Below are positions 59,799-64,000 of a DNA stretch of 64,000 bases, one piece after another; position 1 is the first letter of the stretch; the number at the start of each line of letters is the position of its first letter. The stretch is from Sipunculus nudus. Lineage: Eukaryota > Annelida > Sipuncula > Golfingiida > Sipunculidae. The notes beneath the pieces were generated by a model that was given only the letters and a program-made list of their open reading frames with translations, was not told where the DNA came from and ran no database searches. The DNA lies in contig CM049309.1 of NCBI GenBank assembly GCA_026874595.1, positions 41,555,079 to 41,619,078 on the forward strand. The letters are read 5' to 3'. The position numbers and the translations under genes were made by a program.

Positions 59799-60324
59799 TT
59801 CGTTTATATAAGTATAAGAGTAATACAAACTGAAGACCACTGAAGACCATTATCTCCCAAGGATACTCACGGAAACATTATCCACTCATGGTATAAAATA
59901 TGACTTTTTAGTTTTACCAAAAACATGTTGTAATTACAAAAAAAACTGTTTAATAAATTTAATGGCCAGAAGCGACAATTGGTAGCTGACGATACCAAAT
60001 GAAATGTACACTTCAGTTTTTCTTACAGTCTGAAATAATGTGGATTTTGACAAATCCTTACGCAGTTTTGTCCACTCTAGACTTGACAAGACTTGACCAT
60101 GCATCCCCGACACCTTCAAAAATACAATATAAGCAAGGATAGTTTTATCAGGTGTCTCTATAGATCGAAATTGTATTTGAAAGAAAGATGATCTTGTATG
60201 TCATCTTATTATCGACAAATAATGTAAAATCCACATTCATTCGTGAATACAAAAATGATACCACATGTATCTATAAGTAACACTCACAAGTACTTTTAAT
60301 TACAATAACCGTTATTATATAATA
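59799..60324. other. Intergenic, nothing recognised
   Basis: AT-rich sequence without supported features. Confidence 0.4.
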
Positions 60325-60358
60325 TAACAACAACAACAACTACTAATAATAATAATAA

Positions 60359-60396
<38 letters not shown>

Positions 60397-60406
60397 ATAA
60401 TAATAA

Positions 60407-60462
<56 letters not shown>

Positions 60463-60492
60463 ATTAAAAAAATAATATAATAATAATAAGAA
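60325..60492. repeat. Trinucleotide cluster (CAA)n, (TAA)n, (CTA)n, (TTA)n
   Basis: Successive blocks: (CAA)4 near 60330, (TAA)n, (CTA)8 or more at 60364-60396, (TAA)4, then (TTA)n of about 50 bp. The adjacent (TAA)n and (TTA)n blocks are complementary and could fold. Confidence 0.93.
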
Positions 60493-60850
60493 GAAGAAAT
60501 AGGTAAAATCTTATTTTACGAATTACGAAATGGTTATGTGTAACCGAAAAATTATGAAAAGTAATGTGTAATAGATCTAGTTCTAGGGTGGTCCTTTTCA
60601 GTGACCCGCGTAAGGACGTAGGGTCATGCACAAGGAGCTGGTGGTGGTAGGGGTTTCGTGAAAAGTTGATGATAACCTTGACAGTTGTTGAAAGAATGAC
60701 CGGCGTGTACCTGTCTCAGCACAATGAGCTCCGATAGAAACGTTTCGCTCCACATATAAATGTAATGTGTATGGGCAATTACTATAGTATATATTTAAGA
60801 TGAGAAGGTTTATTTGTCTCACCCACATTTCAATGTCAGCTTCCTGTGGG
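60493..60850. other. Intergenic, nothing recognised
   Basis: No supported feature. Confidence 0.35.
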
Positions 60851-60931
60851 AACATTTAAACACTTATGCTTCATTTTACAACAGTTTCTTCCAGGTGTAA
60901 TTGTTTTGTTCACCTGTGCAACCATATAAAT

Positions 60932-60984
<53 letters not shown>

Positions 60985-61082
60985 ATATATATATACATGC
61001 ACTTTATATGGTTGCACAGGTGAACAAAACAATTACACCTGGAAGAAACTGTTGTAAAATGATGCATAAGTGTTTAAATGTT
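60851..61082. mobile_element. Small foldback element with (TA)n core
   Basis: Left arm (60851-60935, AACATTTAAACACTTATG...) and right arm (61000-61082) are near-perfect inverted copies, including CCAGGTGTAATTGTTTTG and GTGCAACCATATAA. The core is (TA)n (about 60937-60995). Because of the symmetry both strands yield an almost identical 63-residue frame, which is not a gene. Confidence 0.85.
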
Positions 61083-61192
61083 TAAAGCAATGTAAATATT
61101 TGTTCGAATTCCAATGAGTTTAACTTAGCAGCATAATTTATGCAAAATAAAAGATGCACAAAATCAAAATAATTCGATTTCCTGATAACATA

Positions 61193-63506
61193 ATACCGTA
61201 TTTGACGTAATAAGCGCCCCGGGCGCTCTCAAAATTTAATTTTTCTAATATGTGTTTTATACCCTAATACCCCCCCCCCCCCCCCATCTACCAACTTCCA
61301 AAGTGCGTTACAATCCTCTAACACTGCGGCTTGTGTACACGTGTTTGACTTCACAGCACATTCAGGGAACTTCAGAAAAAAATTCTTTAGCGATGATTGT
61401 GTGAAGTTTTGAAAAATATTAACAAATCCAAGTGATACCGGTTTGCAGATGATTTTATTTTGAATTGTATGCGAATGCAAGATTTGTATGAATGACTGCA
61501 GTTCGAGATTTCCTTTGCAGGTGAAGAGATAAAATAAGGATATAAATCAATAAACTCTTCAATTAAATAAATCTCCTAATAAGGTATTGGAATATAACAA
61601 ATGTTCATATAAAGATATGTAAAACAGTATTTATTTGAAAGATGAAAAATATAATATTGGACGTAGGTACCCCGTTTGTGTCAGTCATTTTGCGCAAATA
61701 CCTTTGATATCTGGCCGATGTATGACATTAAATGGCATCGCCAATAATTATCCTTTTTTTTTCCTTTATTGTGCATGATATTACATGCTAAAGTTTAAAA
61801 AAAAAGCTGAAATACTGGCCCTCAGACTCCAGTGTATTATATAAACTTCACCACCAGCATGGAATTCCATTTTATTTCAATTAATATTACTGCCGACATG
61901 CACACGCCGATGTCTGACGCTATTGTATCACGAGTACCCGCAAGTAATTTGTTGAGAAACTCGGGCCACCCATTTAAAATAACCTTCCCCATACGATATG
62001 TGTATCCTTGTAGAGAAATATATCGTGTCTGGATCCTTTTCTCCATGTTGTTTTTCATTTCAAATTCAGGTCCCAGTTAAAACTGAACACAAATGAGTCG
62101 TATATCGGAATCCATTTAAGTGCATGTTGCTTTGAGTGGCCCGATCAACCTCTGACCCTTGACCTCGTCTTGATTTGGAATTAGCGTCCTCAAATCCATG
62201 AATTATTGTGAAAACCAAAGCCGCAGGTCATTTCTGTGGTCGATTCGACAGGTTTCATGCCTGTTGTTATAATTAGATCGAGTTGACGTGTACCGCTCCC
62301 GAAACAAGGAAGGCACTTTGTTTCCAAGCGTTTTGAATGTCAGTAAACGACACATTAGGCGATACATAAAATTACCTGTGAATGAATCATTTGCATAAAG
62401 AGCGGACGTACGATACACACGTGTCAGAATTCCTGGTTAGTGCTTCTTGCGGCGATAGCAGTCTGTGCAGGCGGGATAACTTGCATTTTTATGTCATATA
62501 TACCAGTGTATTATATATAACTGTCACGTTAAACTGCAACGATAAAGTAAAAGTTCATTTGACCGTGCAACCCGTCGATTACTCATGATTTGCAAATGGT
62601 CAATTGGGGCATTATTTCAGCTGTAATTAGTTTCACGGCACTTCCATTGATAAACGCAACATAGAGTTTGAAAGACGTCTTCATTGTTTTATTACTATTT
62701 TTTAAGAGGGAACATATTAATTATGAGAAATAACAAACACCAAGTTATTATATTTTATTGAATGATACATCCACATACATACCTGAATCCCACGATGATT
62801 ATCATCGTTAGGGGATAGACCCTGCACGACGCAGCCGTGTCGGACAGTCATTCAAATTGGCATATGGACAAAATACGTCTCTCTTGTTTTATTAATGTTG
62901 TTTCAAAGAGAATATATAAATTATGAATAATAACAAACATCAAGATAATATATTTTATTGAACGCTACATCCACATTCGTACCTGAATTCCACGCAGATT
63001 ATCATCAAAATAGAGCGGTGGCGGTTTCAAGCCGGCATTTAGACAAAATACATGTTTATTTTTACTGATATTATATCAAAGAAACCATAAATTATTAGAC
63101 ATAACAAACACCAAGTAAATATATTTCATTGCATGATACATCCACATACGTACCTGAATTCAGATCACCCGATCAGCATGGCCACCTGTAGGGTCAGCCT
63201 TCACGGACACATTCAGTCAATGTAATCTATGACACACTTGACCACTGATTCTGTTGTGGGCAACTAGCTAATATTATTATAATATGAGATTATAACGCGT
63301 GACGGAGATAGAATAAAAACTGGCGGTAAGCTTGACGGTTAGAAGTGAAAGGATTACGTTGCCTCACGTTATGCTGGCTAGGGAGAAAAGTGAGGTTAGG
63401 ATGGCCCATCCCTTAGTTTTCTTAATGCGATCTCCTTTCACATATAGTTGGGGGGGGGGGGGGGGGGCTTATTACGGCAGGGGCGCTTATTACGTCAGTA
63501 CGGTAT
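61193..63506. mobile_element. Possible DNA transposon bounded by inverted CCGTA...GACGTAATAAGCGCCC ends
   Basis: The left end reads TACCGTATTTGACGTAATAA then GCGCCCCGG; the reverse complement of the right end reads TACCGTACTGACGTAATAA then GCGCCCC. Each is followed inward by a C/G homopolymer run (61269-61284; 63450-63467). The 2.3-kb interior has no transposase frame. It could be one non-autonomous element or two separate ends; a TA duplication is possible but not decisive. Confidence 0.5.
62685..63165. repeat. Three spaced copies of a repeat of about 120 bp
   Basis: Units near 62690, 62884 and 63052 share AATAACAAACA(C/T)CAAG, ATATTTTATTGAA and ACATCCACAT...TACCTGAAT. Spacing is about 195 and 170 bp, with unrelated spacers. 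Confidence 0.8.
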
Positions 63507-64000
63507 GTGTACCGTATGTCTCGAAAGGTTAAGTGCTTTCAGCAATCAAATTCGTTGTTAACCTTTTTGGATTTGCATACTTAATGAAATAACTTCAATA
63601 TTTTATTTACATTTTGTGTAAAATGTAATGTATTTATTATACACGTATATAGAAGGCAGTCAGTGAATGTTAAAGAGTGCATTCCTGTTTTATGCGCTAG
63701 ATTTTGTTTTCGAATCTAGATGTATCGATTACCATCCTTCCTGGTAAAATAAATCAGTTATTCATAATTCATCCTCTACTGGAAAAATTTCCTACAAACC
63801 CCTCTCCGAATTATTTTCATAAATAAAAATAAGAAAGAAATATAAAAAAAAAAATTAATGATTTTAATATAGTTAAATAATGGTGTTGACATGAACCGTG
63901 GCCGTCACTTATGCTTCTCATTTAAGCCACAAATGGTGACACAGAAAGAGGTGTAAACAAGACGACCAGAGGTCACGCGCTTGCCGGAAAAGCTCTGACC
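63507..64000. other. Right-edge sequence, nothing recognised
   Basis: AT-rich; no coding frame or repeat supported. Confidence 0.4.

Noticed and set aside
60866-61067. Matching 63-residue frames on both strands
   Set aside because: Symmetry of the foldback element; no coding signal.

Overview
This is a gene-poor, AT-rich, intron-containing animal genome segment. The three recognisable genes (SETD9-like, DYNLT4-like, and the 5' exon of a CYB5RL-like gene) are bilaterian families. The repeat content suggests a mollusc, most likely a bivalve: rolling-circle-like elements carrying tandem cores with terminal hairpins, tRNA-derived SINEs, foldback elements and abundant (TCCG)n and (TA)n. The lineage is an inference from repeat style only; no marker gene fixes the species.

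Layout. 1-3.1 kb: minus-strand first coding exon (2855-3076) of a CYB5RL-like gene whose other exons lie beyond the left edge, with repeat element A in its first intron. 3.5-13.3 kb: a repeat block holding a composite element (F, 3917-9210), a second rearranged copy of its core (9500-12085), a SINE, and a 699-bp insertion with a 9-bp target duplication. 14.0-14.4 kb: a 450-bp foldback element. 15.5-17.4 kb: element B. 17.9-39.9 kb: a complete six-exon SETD9-like gene on the plus strand (312 aa). Its 16.5-kb third intron holds elements C, D and E, a SINE and other repeats; its fifth intron holds an 851-bp hAT-type element with an 8-bp target duplication. A well-formed minus-strand exon (18510-18675, unknown membrane protein) lies in its first intron. 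40.8-41.9 kb: a 46-bp minisatellite. 42.9-43.5 kb: TATA-like and splice-donor signals that could start the next gene. 54.2-55.0 kb: a single-exon DYNLT4/Tctex1-type coding region (206 aa). 55-64 kb: repeats and simple sequence, no gene recognised.

The most distinctive content is one family of repeats (A-F plus fragments). The 5' ends carry a hairpin beginning AGCTCAGCTGAC followed by (GTCC)n. The 3' ends carry the inverted GTCAGCTGAGC and then a hairpin such as GTGACCCATGGGTCAC, followed by CTTG/CTAG and T-rich DNA. This resembles Helentron/HINE non-autonomous elements. The 3' hairpin changes at both sides of the stem between copies, and the interiors are exchanged as modules between copies. 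Two internally unrelated tandem arrays share the 12-bp palindrome GGTGGCGCCACC. Elements B and C are near-identical direct repeats that bracket SETD9 exons 1-3.
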